DNA of 7,594 bases from DASXTB01 sp036505615 (lineage in GTDB: Bacteria > Acidobacteriota > UBA6911 > JACQSX01). Where the stretch lies: positions 1-7,594 of the forward strand of contig DASXTB010000116.1 in the NCBI GenBank assembly GCA_036505615.1. The letters are read 5' to 3'. The notes under the pieces are model-generated. The model did not search any database. It saw nothing but the letters and a program-made list of their open reading frames with translations, and was not told the DNA's origin. Both the position numbers and the translations under genes were made by a program. Below are positions 1-5,842 of the stretch, one piece after another; position 1 is the first letter of the stretch, and each line of letters opens with the position of its first letter.

Positions 1-1015
1 AAAAGCTTATTACCAGGCAAGAAATCAATCGGCGTTTAGACATGCTAGTCTCCTTGAAGATTCCGGCGACTCGCTTTTTCAAGAGACTTTTTCGCAAGAA
101 GAGCGTCGCCGGAGTGAGTTTGGGCAGTGTTTTGGCGCGGACAAATGCGAGCAGCGCTTCGACATATTGCTCGCGAGATTGGGTGAGCTGGATGACCGCC
201 TGATCGACAACCTGTTCACGCTCCAAATGGATGCGGCCGATCAGCCACCAGATGGCGGGATGGAACCACAGTATGGCGCGGATGAACTCTTCTAAGATGG
301 AGTAGATCCAATCGCGCCGCCGTACATGAAGGAGCTCGTGGTAGATGATCGCCTCTTGGGTGTGCGGCTCCAGCTCCAGTACGTTCTGCGGGAGGAGAAT
401 AACGGGACGCAGCAAGCCGAACGTGATCGGCATTGCGGTGTTCTCTGAAGTGTAAAAGCGCGCCTGGATACCAAGACGCTGTTGCGCGCGCTCCAACAGC
501 GGTAATACTGAGGAATTACCAAGCCTCGCGCCTAAGCAGGCAGATCCCGCGTCGCGGGATTGGAGAGTCTGTTCGCTAACGGCCGCGGCTCGGATTTTGT
601 CAGCGGCGAAAAGTAAAGAGGATTCTCGAAGGAACCTTTGCAGACTGCAAACGCCGGCCGCCAGCCACGCACACCGGACCACAACACCCGCGCCGATGAG
701 CAGAAGAACAGCTTCCGAGATAGGCCAAGAGTTGGATCGGGTGGTGGGCTGAGCCAGTCCACTGGCTGGTTGGTTAAGCGTAGCCAAATCGATGATCTGC
801 GTCGCCGGCTCGAAGCGGGCTGCGATGACCGATTCCTTCCACGGTTGACAAACTGGCAGCAGAACGCACGCGGCAAGCAGAATCTGCCAATAGGCAAGTA
901 TCGCCGTGGGAGCGCGAAGCCGGAAGAGGAGCGCCAGCAGGGCACCGGCGCTGACGAGCAGAGCGATTTGCAGACTGTACCATGCAAGATTGTGCAGCCA
1001 CATGGAAGCGGTCAT
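1..1015 (-). CDS. M56-family (BlaR1/MecR1-like) membrane metalloprotease, 3' end cut by window edge
   Basis: The frame is open for 338 codons from the ATG at 1015 to the left edge, so the protein is incomplete at its C-terminus. Family knowledge: M56 proteases sense an extracellular ligand and trigger inactivation of the partner BlaI repressor. Visible support: hydrophobic segments at about residues 8-31, 37-55 and 99-121, then a zinc-protease motif HELLH at residues 226-230 in the context YHELLHVRRRDW, followed by a WFHPAIWWL segment and a downstream EREQVVDQAV stretch matching the third-ligand region. The last visible residues, a basic stretch followed by MSKRRLI, are typical of the family just before the next membrane helix. 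The gene starts inside the blaI stop codon (ATGA overlap), so the two are translationally coupled. The sensor domain lies off the window, so the ligand (beta-lactam or something else) cannot be told; many soil bacteria have M56 proteins without a penicillin-binding domain. Confidence 0.9.
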   Translation of the reverse strand, partial: MTASMWLHNLAWYSLQIALLVSAGALLALLFRLRAPTAILAYWQILLAACVLLPVCQPWKESVIAARFEPATQIIDLATLNQPASGLAQPTTRSNSWPISEAVLLLIGAGVVVRCAWLAAGVCSLQRFLRESSLLFAADKIRAAAVSEQTLQSRDAGSACLGARLGNSSVLPLLERAQQRLGIQARFYTSENTAMPITFGLLRPVILLPQNVLELEPHTQEAIIYHELLHVRRRDWIYSILEEFIRAILWFHPAIWWLIGRIHLEREQVVDQAVIQLTQSREQYVEALLAFVRAKTLPKLTPATLFLRKSLLKKRVAGIFKETSMSKRRLISCLVISF

Positions 1016-1386
1016 TTTTTCTTCCCCATCATGCGTGAGATCTCTCGCAAGTCGGACTCCGAGAGACGATTGTCTTCCAGCAGATGAAGCACCAGTGGCC
1101 GGGCGGATCCGTTGAAGACGCGTTCCACGAACTCGCGTACCATCCTCCGGATCACCTGATTCTTCTGCTCAGTTGGCCGATACACGTAGGCCCGGTCATG
1201 TTGCGTTGCTCGCAGATATCCTTTTTGCTCCAGCGTTTTGAGAGCGCTCATGACGGTGGTGTACGCGATCTTGCGCCGCTTGAGGAGCTCTTCGTAGACG
1301 TCGCGCACCGTGACGGCTTCCCGGCGCCAGATGATCTTCATCACCTCCAGCTCCTGACCGGTCAAGGTAGTCGATTTTGGCCGCAT
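1012..1386 (-). CDS. blaI: BlaI/MecI/CopY-family transcriptional repressor
   Basis: A 124-residue protein of normal length for the Penicillinase_R (BlaI/MecI) family. Residues 7-75 form the winged helix: the conserved opening LTGQELEVMKIIW, the recognition-helix stretch YTTVMSALKTLEQKGYL, and a wing at TQHDRAYVYRP. Residues 76-120 are the C-terminal dimerisation part. Family knowledge: the dimer binds an operator and is inactivated by cleavage once the partner M56 protease is activated. In staphylococcal BlaI/MecI the cut lies between Asn101 and Phe102; here the same numbered positions are His101-Leu102, so the site is not conserved literally. The gene precedes and overlaps the M56 gene. No Shine-Dalgarno is seen before the ATG, and a candidate promoter places the transcript start at or next to the start codon. 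The regulated target is unknown. Confidence 0.95.
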   Translation of the reverse strand: MRPKSTTLTGQELEVMKIIWRREAVTVRDVYEELLKRRKIAYTTVMSALKTLEQKGYLRATQHDRAYVYRPTEQKNQVIRRMVREFVERVFNGSARPLVLHLLEDNRLSESDLREISRMMGKKK

Positions 1387-1401
1387 ACTGTAAAACTAGT
1401 A
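1386..1401. promoter_or_regulatory. Candidate BlaI operator
   Basis: A 16-bp imperfect palindrome with perfect TACT/AGTA outer arms and an 8-bp centre. It overlaps both the weak -10 box and the blaI start codon, as expected for an autorepressor site. The arms resemble the short TACA/TGTA-type half-sites of BlaI-family operators only loosely. It also lies about 100 bp upstream of the divergent ACT-domain gene, so it could affect both. Confidence 0.4.
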
Positions 1402-1421
1402 CGGCAAAAACCGAATGTCAA
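1393..1421 (-). promoter_or_regulatory. Candidate sigma-70 promoter of the blaI-M56 unit
   Basis: Reading the minus strand, a perfect -35 TTGACA (1416-1421) is followed after 17 bp by TAGTTT (1393-1398), a weak -10. The predicted start lies about 6-7 bp further, at or next to the blaI ATG (1384-1386), implying a leaderless or nearly leaderless message. The match is by eye only. Confidence 0.5.
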
Positions 1422-1498
1422 CAAAAAAATGTAGCGTCGACTTTGAAGCGGGCCTCGGAGGAAGATGTACCCATGCCAGTGAACGGGAGGGATTGCAC

Positions 1499-1933
1499 AT
1501 GGCCGTCAAGGTAAAAACAATAACACTGTGGCGAGGTGAAGTGGAAAACAGGCCGGGAATTCTGGCGCAGACGCTCGAACCCCTGGCCAAGGCGGGCGCG
1601 GACCTGCATGTGGTGATGGGGTATCGATATCCCGGAAGCGAAACCAGAGCTGCAATCGAGTTGTATCCAGTCTCGGGTAAAAAATCTGTTGCGGCGGCGC
1701 ATGCTGCCGGGCTGAGCGCGACGCCGGTTCCCGCCCTGCGAGTCGAGGGCGACAACAAGCCAGGACTTGGCTACGCGATCGCAAAGGCAATCGCCGATGG
1801 CGGGATGAACCTCAACTTTGTCGTGACCCAGGTGATTGGAAGAAAGTACTCGGCGCTGTTCGGTTTTGAGACGGAAGAGGAGACGGGCAAAGCCGCCAAG
1901 TTGATCAAGAAGGCCGCCGCGAAGAAAAAATGA
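1499..1933 (+). CDS. Tandem ACT-domain protein (probable small-molecule sensor)
   Basis: A 144-residue protein made of two ACT-type beta-alpha-beta units: residues about 6-60 (ITLWRGEVENRPGILAQTLE then a variable loop) and about 77-137 (ALRVEGDNKPGLGYAIAKAI). Both show the ligand-binding signature D/E-N-(R/K)-PG-(I/L) at the start of the first helix. There is no catalytic domain; the C-terminus is lysine-rich (KKAAAKKK). Stand-alone ACT proteins usually bind amino acids or related small molecules. The start at 1499 is chosen because a GGGAGGG ribosome site lies about 8 bp upstream at 1485-1491; an in-frame ATG at 1415 would add 28 residues with no homology-like character. It is divergent from blaI across about 112 bp that contain the candidate BlaI operator, so co-regulation is possible but unproven. 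Confidence 0.85.
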   Translation: MAVKVKTITLWRGEVENRPGILAQTLEPLAKAGADLHVVMGYRYPGSETRAAIELYPVSGKKSVAAAHAAGLSATPVPALRVEGDNKPGLGYAIAKAIADGGMNLNFVVTQVIGRKYSALFGFETEEETGKAAKLIKKAAAKKK

Positions 1934-1985
1934 GTCTTGAGTCTTCGTCTTGGAAGCTATGAACCGCAGGGGACGCGGACACAAC

Positions 1986-2127
1986 GCGGCAAAGCCGCAA
2001 CGTGATAAAAGCCGATCACGACCACGTTCACGAGCACGCCCACGCCCACGAATAATACACAATCGCTCACGATTCGATTGGTCGTAGTCGTGGACGTTGA
2101 CGTGCTCGTGAACGTGAGCGTGGTCGG
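1986..2127. repeat. Compact large imperfect palindrome (repeat family A, copy 1)
   Basis: The left part has a small hairpin GCGGC-AAA-GCCGC (1986-1998) and the arm 1994-2038 (core GCCGATCACGACCACGTT, then CACGAGCACG). The right arm 2100-2127 is its near reverse complement (CGTGCTCGTGAACGTGAG... ending GGTCGGC), with CACG/CGTG-rich sequence between. The left arm recurs at 5843-5884. The right half (about 2059-2127, containing ATCGCTCACGATT and GGTCGTAGTCGTGGACGT) recurs in the same orientation at 6370-6432. The element fills the gap between two convergent genes and ends 5 bp from the stop codon of the methyltransferase. It may act as a two-way transcription stop, but no U-tract is evident. Confidence 0.85.
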
Positions 2128-2131
2128 CAGT

Positions 2132-2665
2132 TCAGCGCCAAATTTTGTCGAAGGCGTGAGATTTCGCCCTCTCACGTTTTTCTCTCTTCAGTCTGGGAAT
2201 CCAGGGCGGGACCGTGGCGCAGTATCGGTCGTAGGACTCGCCAAATTTTTTTCTCAAGGCCGGCTCTTCGTAAATGAGTACAAAAAGAAAAAAGAAGACG
2301 AACACCTCGAGCATGTATTCGAGCAGTATTCGCGCTTGGAAGAGAAGCGCTTCTCCGAGAAGAACCAGCAGCACCCCGATGTAGATGGGGTTGCGCACGT
2401 ATTGATAGAGGCCCCGCATCACGAGCTGCTTCGGTGGATCGATCGGCGCCGGCGTGCCCCGGCCGGCGGAAGCGAAGTCCCAGGCGCACCACCCATACAT
2501 AGCCGCTCCGAGCAAGAGCACAGGCACCGCCAGATAGTGGAGGAAACCGAGAGAAATTATCACGGCCCCCCGACGTGAAGACAGCAAGTAGTATGGCACG
2601 GCAACCGTGACCGTACCCGGCACGAAAATGGTGAAAAGGATGGTCTTTAACAGTGCTGATACCAT
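2132..2665 (-). CDS. ICMT/PEMT-like integral membrane methyltransferase
   Basis: A 177-residue membrane protein with hydrophobic segments at about residues 7-28, 35-62, 92-110 and 118-133. It has the family signature GLYQYVRNPIYIG (85-97) and a C-terminal cofactor-binding region YEEPALRKKFGESYDRY followed by VPPWIPR (132-158). These match the isoprenylcysteine carboxyl methyltransferase / phospholipid methyltransferase superfamily, which uses S-adenosylmethionine at the membrane. In bacteria the substrate is generally unknown, so no lipid or protein target is assigned. The frame stays open back to 3271, but that part runs antisense through the well-supported hydrolase gene, so the start MVSALLK at 2665 is preferred. 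Its Shine-Dalgarno is weak: a GAGGAAAG lies about 20 bp upstream, farther than usual. It is head to head with the next gene and convergent with the ACT gene. Confidence 0.85.
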   Translation of the reverse strand: MVSALLKTILFTIFVPGTVTVAVPYYLLSSRRGAVIISLGFLHYLAVPVLLLGAAMYGWCAWDFASAGRGTPAPIDPPKQLVMRGLYQYVRNPIYIGVLLVLLGEALLFQARILLEYMLEVFVFFFLFVLIYEEPALRKKFGESYDRYCATVPPWIPRLKREKRERAKSHAFDKIWR

Positions 2666-2671
2666 TTGCTC

Positions 2672-3394
2672 ATGAAACTGACTTTCCTCGGCACTCGAGG
2701 AGAAATTGAAGCAAGAACGCCGCGCCATGGCATGCATACCTCGTTGCTGGTTTCGCATCGTGGAAGAAGCGTGATGGTTGACTGCGGCACGGATTGGCTG
2801 GAAAAAGCCGATAGGATCCATCCTCCCGCAATTATTCTCACCCACGCGCATCCGGACCACGCCGGCGGCTTGAAAAAAGGCGCTCCCTGCCCAGTTTATG
2901 CCGCACAAGAGACCTGGGACAAGTTGGAAGGATTTCCCATTGCCGAGAAACGGGTCGTTTTGCACCGCAGGCCCACACGAATACAGGGAATCACGTTTGA
3001 AGCATTTTCTGTAGAGCATTCTATTAACGCACCGGCCGTGGGATATCAAATAACGGCCGGGCGGGCGCGAATCTTTTACGTGCCCGACCTGGTGTTCATC
3101 CACGATCGGAGCGAAGCGCTGGCAGACATCAAGCTCTATATCGGAGACGGCGCGACCGTTACCCGGCCCTTCATACGACGCAGAGGAGAAAATCTCATCG
3201 GACATAGCCCTGTTCGAACTCAGCTCACCTGGTGTGAGAAGGAGCATGTTCCATGGGCCATCTTCACCCACTGCGGTTCAGAAATCGTGGCTGGTGACGA
3301 GAAATCGTTGGAATCGAAAATTCAGTCAATGGCAAGCCAGCGAGGCGTGGTGGCACAACTGGCCTTCGATAACATGGAGATTATCCTGCGGTAA
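2672..3394 (+). CDS. Metallo-beta-lactamase-fold metal-dependent hydrolase
   Basis: A 240-residue protein beginning MKLTFLGTRGEIE, the standard first strand of this fold. Metal-site residues are visible in order: HAHPDH at 58-63 (His58, His60, Asp62, His63), His116 in EHSINAPAVGY, Asp139 in YVPDL or Asp159 in YIGDGAT, and His200 in FTHCG. This is a complete set for two metals, so the enzyme is expected to be active. The shape, with HSINAPAVGY and a late Asp and His, resembles PhnP-like and other phosphodiesterase-type members more than true beta-lactamases, but the substrate cannot be named. There is no signal peptide, so it should be cytoplasmic. A TTG at 2666 is an alternative start two codons earlier; the ATG at 2672 is preferred because the fold begins there. 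No good ribosome site is visible, and the divergent gene starts only 6 bp away. Confidence 0.9.
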   Translation: MKLTFLGTRGEIEARTPRHGMHTSLLVSHRGRSVMVDCGTDWLEKADRIHPPAIILTHAHPDHAGGLKKGAPCPVYAAQETWDKLEGFPIAEKRVVLHRRPTRIQGITFEAFSVEHSINAPAVGYQITAGRARIFYVPDLVFIHDRSEALADIKLYIGDGATVTRPFIRRRGENLIGHSPVRTQLTWCEKEHVPWAIFTHCGSEIVAGDEKSLESKIQSMASQRGVVAQLAFDNMEIILR

Positions 3395-3486
3395 AGCCCA
3401 GTGACGGCGAGGCCAGAAGGTTGTCTCAAAAAAACTCCCCCGTTAAGCAACTGCCGCCGGCCAGCCGGCTGCAAAGGCGCGGCTTC

Positions 3487-3513
3487 GCCGCGAAGCGGCG
3501 CTATTGGAGAGAC
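3487..3513 (+). repeat. 27-bp dispersed repeat, copy 1
   Basis: Begins GCCGCGAAGCGGCGC followed by TATTGGAGAGAC. It matches 24 of 27 positions with 5759-5785, in the same orientation, and overlaps the left end of the 74-bp element. Confidence 0.7.
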
Positions 3514-3577
3514 GCCCCGTGGGGCGTCTCCTGCACGATGAAAGATTGCGCGGGAGACGGACCGGCCGTCTCTCCAA
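3504..3577. repeat. 74-bp inverted-repeat element with perfect 11-bp ends
   Basis: The ends TTGGAGAGACG (3504-3514) and CGTCTCTCCAA (3567-3577) are exact reverse complements. Inside are two complete hairpins: 10-bp arms GAGACGCCCC/GGGGCGTCTC around a GT loop (3509-3530), and 7-bp arms GAGACGG/CCGTCTC (3554-3572). The inner arms CGTCTCCTGC and GCGGGAGACG also pair with one mismatch. It can therefore fold either as two hairpins or as one long stem. It looks like a REP- or MITE-type element; no flanking target duplication was clear. Confidence 0.8.
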
Positions 3578-3618
3578 AATGTCCAAACCCGAGGCGCGGC
3601 GTCGCCGCGTTCTGCTGT

Positions 3619-4494
3619 TCAGCCCGTTGTCTTTCTGATCCCGTGATAAGGCACGTCAATCTCGATTTTACCCGCCCATTTCTTAGGCATGGGCCTCTTC
3701 ACTGCCCAATGAATCGCGTTGATGACCAGCCGTTGAAAGGCCTCAACTTGAAAATCGTCGGGATGGCCCAGGGTGGTCATGAATACGCTCCCTCCCGCCT
3801 TGTTTTTCCAAATCCAGGCTACGGGGTTTTCGACAGCATCCTTTCTCTCAGGATTGACCGATCTTCCCATCAGCAACACCGTGGCGTCGCGCGGGGGATA
3901 ATTCGGCAGCACATGATACAACCAGGAACGCACGTGAAAAGCCCTGTCCACGCCGTTAAGGACGGAGAGGTCGGCTGCGGCCGGAACAACCCGGACATCG
4001 GTGCTTGATGTGTGTCCGTAGTGATAGTGTCCGTTTCCCCATCCGGGCGGAGCGCCCAGGTAGGCCGCCGCAAACGAGTTCCACTTTTCCAACGGATGGC
4101 CTTTGGGGTAGTTGAACGCATGCGTAGTCGTTCGGAATGCCACCACCGGCTTTCCCGAGTCGAGGTAGTGTCGGATGTGCTCCAGTTGTTCCGTTGGAAG
4201 CCGTCGCCAGCGGAGAAACAAAACCGCCAGGTCTGCTTGATCGAGAGCGTCCAATCCCGGAATATTCGTTTCAGAATTCTCATCCGGGTAGGCTTTTAGA
4301 ACGGTGGCGCGCATCCCGTAGTGTTTCTCAAGCTCGGCAGCAATCAAGGGCATGGTCGCTTCCGAGCCATATTCGTGATCGCCGGTGACAAAAACAACGT
4401 TAGGCTTGTGGCCCTTCTTGCTTGCTGCCGGCGTCGAAACGGAAAGGAAGGCCAGTAAAGCGATCAATATCGTGGAGAGCAGTTTCGATGGCAT
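3619..4494 (-). CDS. Secreted ThuA-domain protein (glutamine-amidotransferase-like fold)
   Basis: A 291-residue protein. Residues 1-25 look like a cleavable signal peptide: basic start MPSK, hydrophobic core LLSTILIALLAFLSVS, then TPAAS. The rest matches the ThuA-like family throughout: VVFVTGDHEYG (33-43), ADLAVLFLRWRRLP (88-100), VVAFRTTTHAF (117-127), GNGHYHYGH (153-161), RSWLYH (189-194) and TTLGHPDDF (240-248). ThuA-like proteins are linked to trehalose or other sugar use and are abundant as exported proteins in Verrucomicrobiota and Planctomycetota, but the reaction is not established. The upstream in-frame ATG at 4563 would bury the signal peptide 23 residues in, so 4494 is chosen; no strong ribosome site supports either. 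The gene is divergent from the Tat-exported protein gene and convergent with the hydrolase across the hairpin cluster. Confidence 0.9.
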   Translation of the reverse strand: MPSKLLSTILIALLAFLSVSTPAASKKGHKPNVVFVTGDHEYGSEATMPLIAAELEKHYGMRATVLKAYPDENSETNIPGLDALDQADLAVLFLRWRRLPTEQLEHIRHYLDSGKPVVAFRTTTHAFNYPKGHPLEKWNSFAAAYLGAPPGWGNGHYHYGHTSSTDVRVVPAAADLSVLNGVDRAFHVRSWLYHVLPNYPPRDATVLLMGRSVNPERKDAVENPVAWIWKNKAGGSVFMTTLGHPDDFQVEAFQRLVINAIHWAVKRPMPKKWAGKIEIDVPYHGIRKTTG

Positions 4495-4524
4495 CGGACT
4501 GTCCGGGACGTTGAGTTCAATTCT

Positions 4525-4554
4525 TTCACAGATTCTGACGCCCTGGGCTACAAT
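4525..4554 (+). promoter_or_regulatory. Candidate sigma-70 promoter for the carbonic-anhydrase-like gene
   Basis: TTCACA (4525-4530) and TACAAT (4549-4554), each five of six to consensus, separated by 18 bp. This would start transcription near 4561 and leave a leader of about 120 nt before the gene at 4681. It lies in the 186-bp divergent gap. Nothing else recognisable was seen there apart from the gene's ribosome site. The match is by eye only. Confidence 0.45.
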
Positions 4555-4680
4555 TCTTGACACCCGCCTACGGTGGGCAGATGTAACACTTCACAGTAGA
4601 GCATCGGGTACTTTGGTTGCTGCTATGCCGCGCCAGACCTTCACGTTGACTTTTTCAGCATCCTGCTTAGGAGACTGCCC

Positions 4681-5220
4681 ATGAAAGACGTTCCGATCAG
4701 TGATGAAGCCCTCCCTGCCGAGCAAACGAGGCGTAGGTTCCTTCAGCTTGCTGCATTGAGTGTCAGCTTGCTGGCGTTTTTGCTGCCAGGCGCTACACAG
4801 GCGGCGGGCAAGACGGAAGCGCTCCTCTTGAGCTGCATGGATTACCGTCTCACACACCACACAGAGCAATACATGTCCAGTCGCGGCCTGCGCGAGAAGT
4901 ACGACCACATCGTACTCGCCGGCGCCGCGCTCGGTGCGATTACAAAGAAGTATCCGGCTTGGAACAAGACTTTTTGGGAACACCTCGACATCGCTATCCA
5001 ACTCCACGCCATCCACAAAGTCATGGTGCTGGATCACCGGGATTGCGGAGCTTACAAGGTTATTCTCGGTGAAGACTTTGCCAAGGACCCAGCCAAAGAG
5101 CGCGGGGTTCATGCCTCGCAACTCAAGCAACTGGCCAGTCTCATCAAGCAGCGATACCCGAAACTCGAGATTGAGCTCCTGCTTATGAGTCTGGATGGGA
5201 AGGTCGAGACAATCAGCTAG
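4681..5220 (+). CDS. Tat-exported beta-carbonic-anhydrase-like protein
   Basis: A 179-residue protein. The N-terminus has a twin-arginine signal: TRRRFLQ at 16-22, a hydrophobic stretch to about residue 38, then ATQAAG. The mature part carries the beta-carbonic-anhydrase zinc-site pattern: Cys52-x-Asp54-x-Arg56 in SCMDYR, and His119-x-x-Cys122 in DHRDCGAYK. A glycine/alanine turn VLAGAALGAI (78-87) takes the place of the usual helix start, and the end reads SLDGKVETIS. Cys52, His119 and Cys122 could bind zinc, with Asp54/Arg56 as the family's dyad. The activity is plausible but not proven, because this is a short divergent branch. A folded, metal-loaded product would suit Tat export to the periplasm. 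A TAGGAG ribosome site lies 7 bp before the ATG (4668-4673). No bicarbonate transporter is nearby. Confidence 0.85.
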   Translation: MKDVPISDEALPAEQTRRRFLQLAALSVSLLAFLLPGATQAAGKTEALLLSCMDYRLTHHTEQYMSSRGLREKYDHIVLAGAALGAITKKYPAWNKTFWEHLDIAIQLHAIHKVMVLDHRDCGAYKVILGEDFAKDPAKERGVHASQLKQLASLIKQRYPKLEIELLLMSLDGKVETIS

Positions 5221-5274
5221 AGTTATTCGCGAGCGAGGGTGAAGTGATGTTTGTCGGCCACCGGCGTAAGCTTC

Positions 5275-5287
5275 GCCGCCAAGCGGC
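5275..5287. repeat. Short hairpin in intergenic gap
   Basis: GCCGC-CAA-GCGGC, a perfect 5-bp stem, 55 bp after the carbonic-anhydrase-like stop. It resembles the CGCGAAGCGGCG-type repeats elsewhere in the window. No U-tract follows, so a terminator is not claimed. Confidence 0.45.
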
Positions 5288-5332
5288 ATAATCAGTGCAA
5301 TTTCGAAATCAGGACATTAAAATAGAGATTAT

Positions 5333-5752
5333 ATGCGTTACCTTGTCAGAGCTAGAGTCAAACCGGGCAAAGAAGGCGCGCTTCTGAAAGCCGTCGACGA
5401 CGGAACGCTGGGAAAGGGCTCCATTGCCGGCGATGAATACCTGCGCGATATTCTTCAGGCCCGGCGGCTTGATGACGGTACAGTCCGCTGGGTCGAGGTT
5501 TGTTTCTGCTGGACGCCGCTGCAGGAGGAACGCCCTTATTGGGAAGAATATTTCGAGCTGATTCGGGTTCAGGACGCTCACGACCGGCGCCGTTGCCGGG
5601 ACGAGAACAGAATAGAGCCGTGGGCCTGTTGCGACTGCGATTGCACCGAGCGCCTGGAAGCGAAGATGAAGAATTGGGGACAGCCGTTTTTGAAGACGCT
5701 GAAGTGGAACGCTAAAAAGGGTTTCATTAGTCATTTAGTCATTAGCCATTAG
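5333..5752 (+). CDS. Conserved-looking cysteine-rich protein of unknown function
   Basis: A 139-residue soluble protein with no membrane segment or signal peptide. I recall similar conserved hypothetical proteins but no named function or domain. It opens with a strand MRYLVRARVKPGKE and continues with an ERPYWEEYFEL stretch that suggests a compact alpha/beta fold, possibly ferredoxin-like. It has seven cysteines: Cys57 and Cys59 (CFC), Cys88, and Cys99, 100, 102 and 104 in the cluster ACCDCDCTERL. This pattern suggests metal or redox chemistry, by inference only. The last nine residues, FISHLVISH, are encoded by a CATTAGTC-type repeat array (5725-5754), so the natural end is probably near residue 130. 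A TAAAAT box at 5318-5323 could be a -10 placing the transcript start close to the ATG; no matching -35 was found, and the ribosome site is poor. Confidence 0.8.
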   Translation: MRYLVRARVKPGKEGALLKAVDDGTLGKGSIAGDEYLRDILQARRLDDGTVRWVEVCFCWTPLQEERPYWEEYFELIRVQDAHDRRRCRDENRIEPWACCDCDCTERLEAKMKNWGQPFLKTLKWNAKKGFISHLVISH

Positions 5753-5754
5753 TC
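5725..5754 (+). repeat. CATTAGTC short tandem array overlapping the 3' end of the upstream gene
   Basis: Degenerate tandem copies of CATTAGT/CATTTAGT/CATTAGC (CATTAGTCATTTAGTC then ATTAGCCATTAGTC). The array supplies the final codons and the TAG stop of the cysteine-rich protein. A related array in CATTCGTC form lies at 6492-6524 at the other side of the same repeat field. Confidence 0.8.
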
Positions 5755-5758
5755 CAGA

Positions 5759-5785
5759 GCCGCGAAGCGGCGCCATTGGGTAGAC
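5759..5785 (+). repeat. 27-bp dispersed repeat, copy 2
   Basis: Begins GCCGCGAAGCGGCGC followed by CATTGGGTAGAC, 24 of 27 identical to 3487-3513. It lies at the left edge of the 5753-6511 gene-free field. Confidence 0.7.
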
Positions 5786-5842
5786 TCGCCCGTAACCTGT
5801 GTTTATTCACAAAGATTCACCGAAGAGATACAGAGCGGCATA

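Larger units (their letters stand above)
3456..3610. repeat. GC-rich hairpin cluster in the convergent gap
   Basis: The gap between the hydrolase and ThuA genes (3395-3618) contains no believable gene. It holds a run of palindromes: GCCGGC-CA-GCCGGC at 3456-3469, CGCGGC-TTC-GCCGCG at 3478-3492, the 74-bp inverted-repeat element at 3504-3577, and CGCGGC-GTC-GCCGCG at 3595-3609. The two CGCGGCnTCGCCGCG hairpins flank the central element almost symmetrically. An open frame across the region is explained by the GC-rich repeats and is not called. Confidence 0.8.

Noticed and set aside
638..1087. Plus-strand open frame of 149 codons
   Set aside because: Lies antisense to the M56 gene, which has a full HELLH signature; the product is Arg/Ser-rich with no family character.
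1415..1498. Earlier ATG for the ACT gene
   Set aside because: The 28 extra residues are not ACT-like and a good GGGAGGG site sits before the ATG at 1499.
1957..2175. Minus-strand open frame with a Thr/Ser-rich product
   Set aside because: It is the CACG/CGTG-rich palindrome translated; no real gene features.
2666..3271. N-terminal extension of the methyltransferase frame up to 3271
   Set aside because: It runs antisense through the hydrolase gene, whose motifs are complete; the ICMT family begins with the hydrophobic MVSALLK segment.
3421..4008. Plus-strand open frame of 195 codons
   Set aside because: Its 5' part is the hairpin cluster and the rest is antisense to the ThuA gene.
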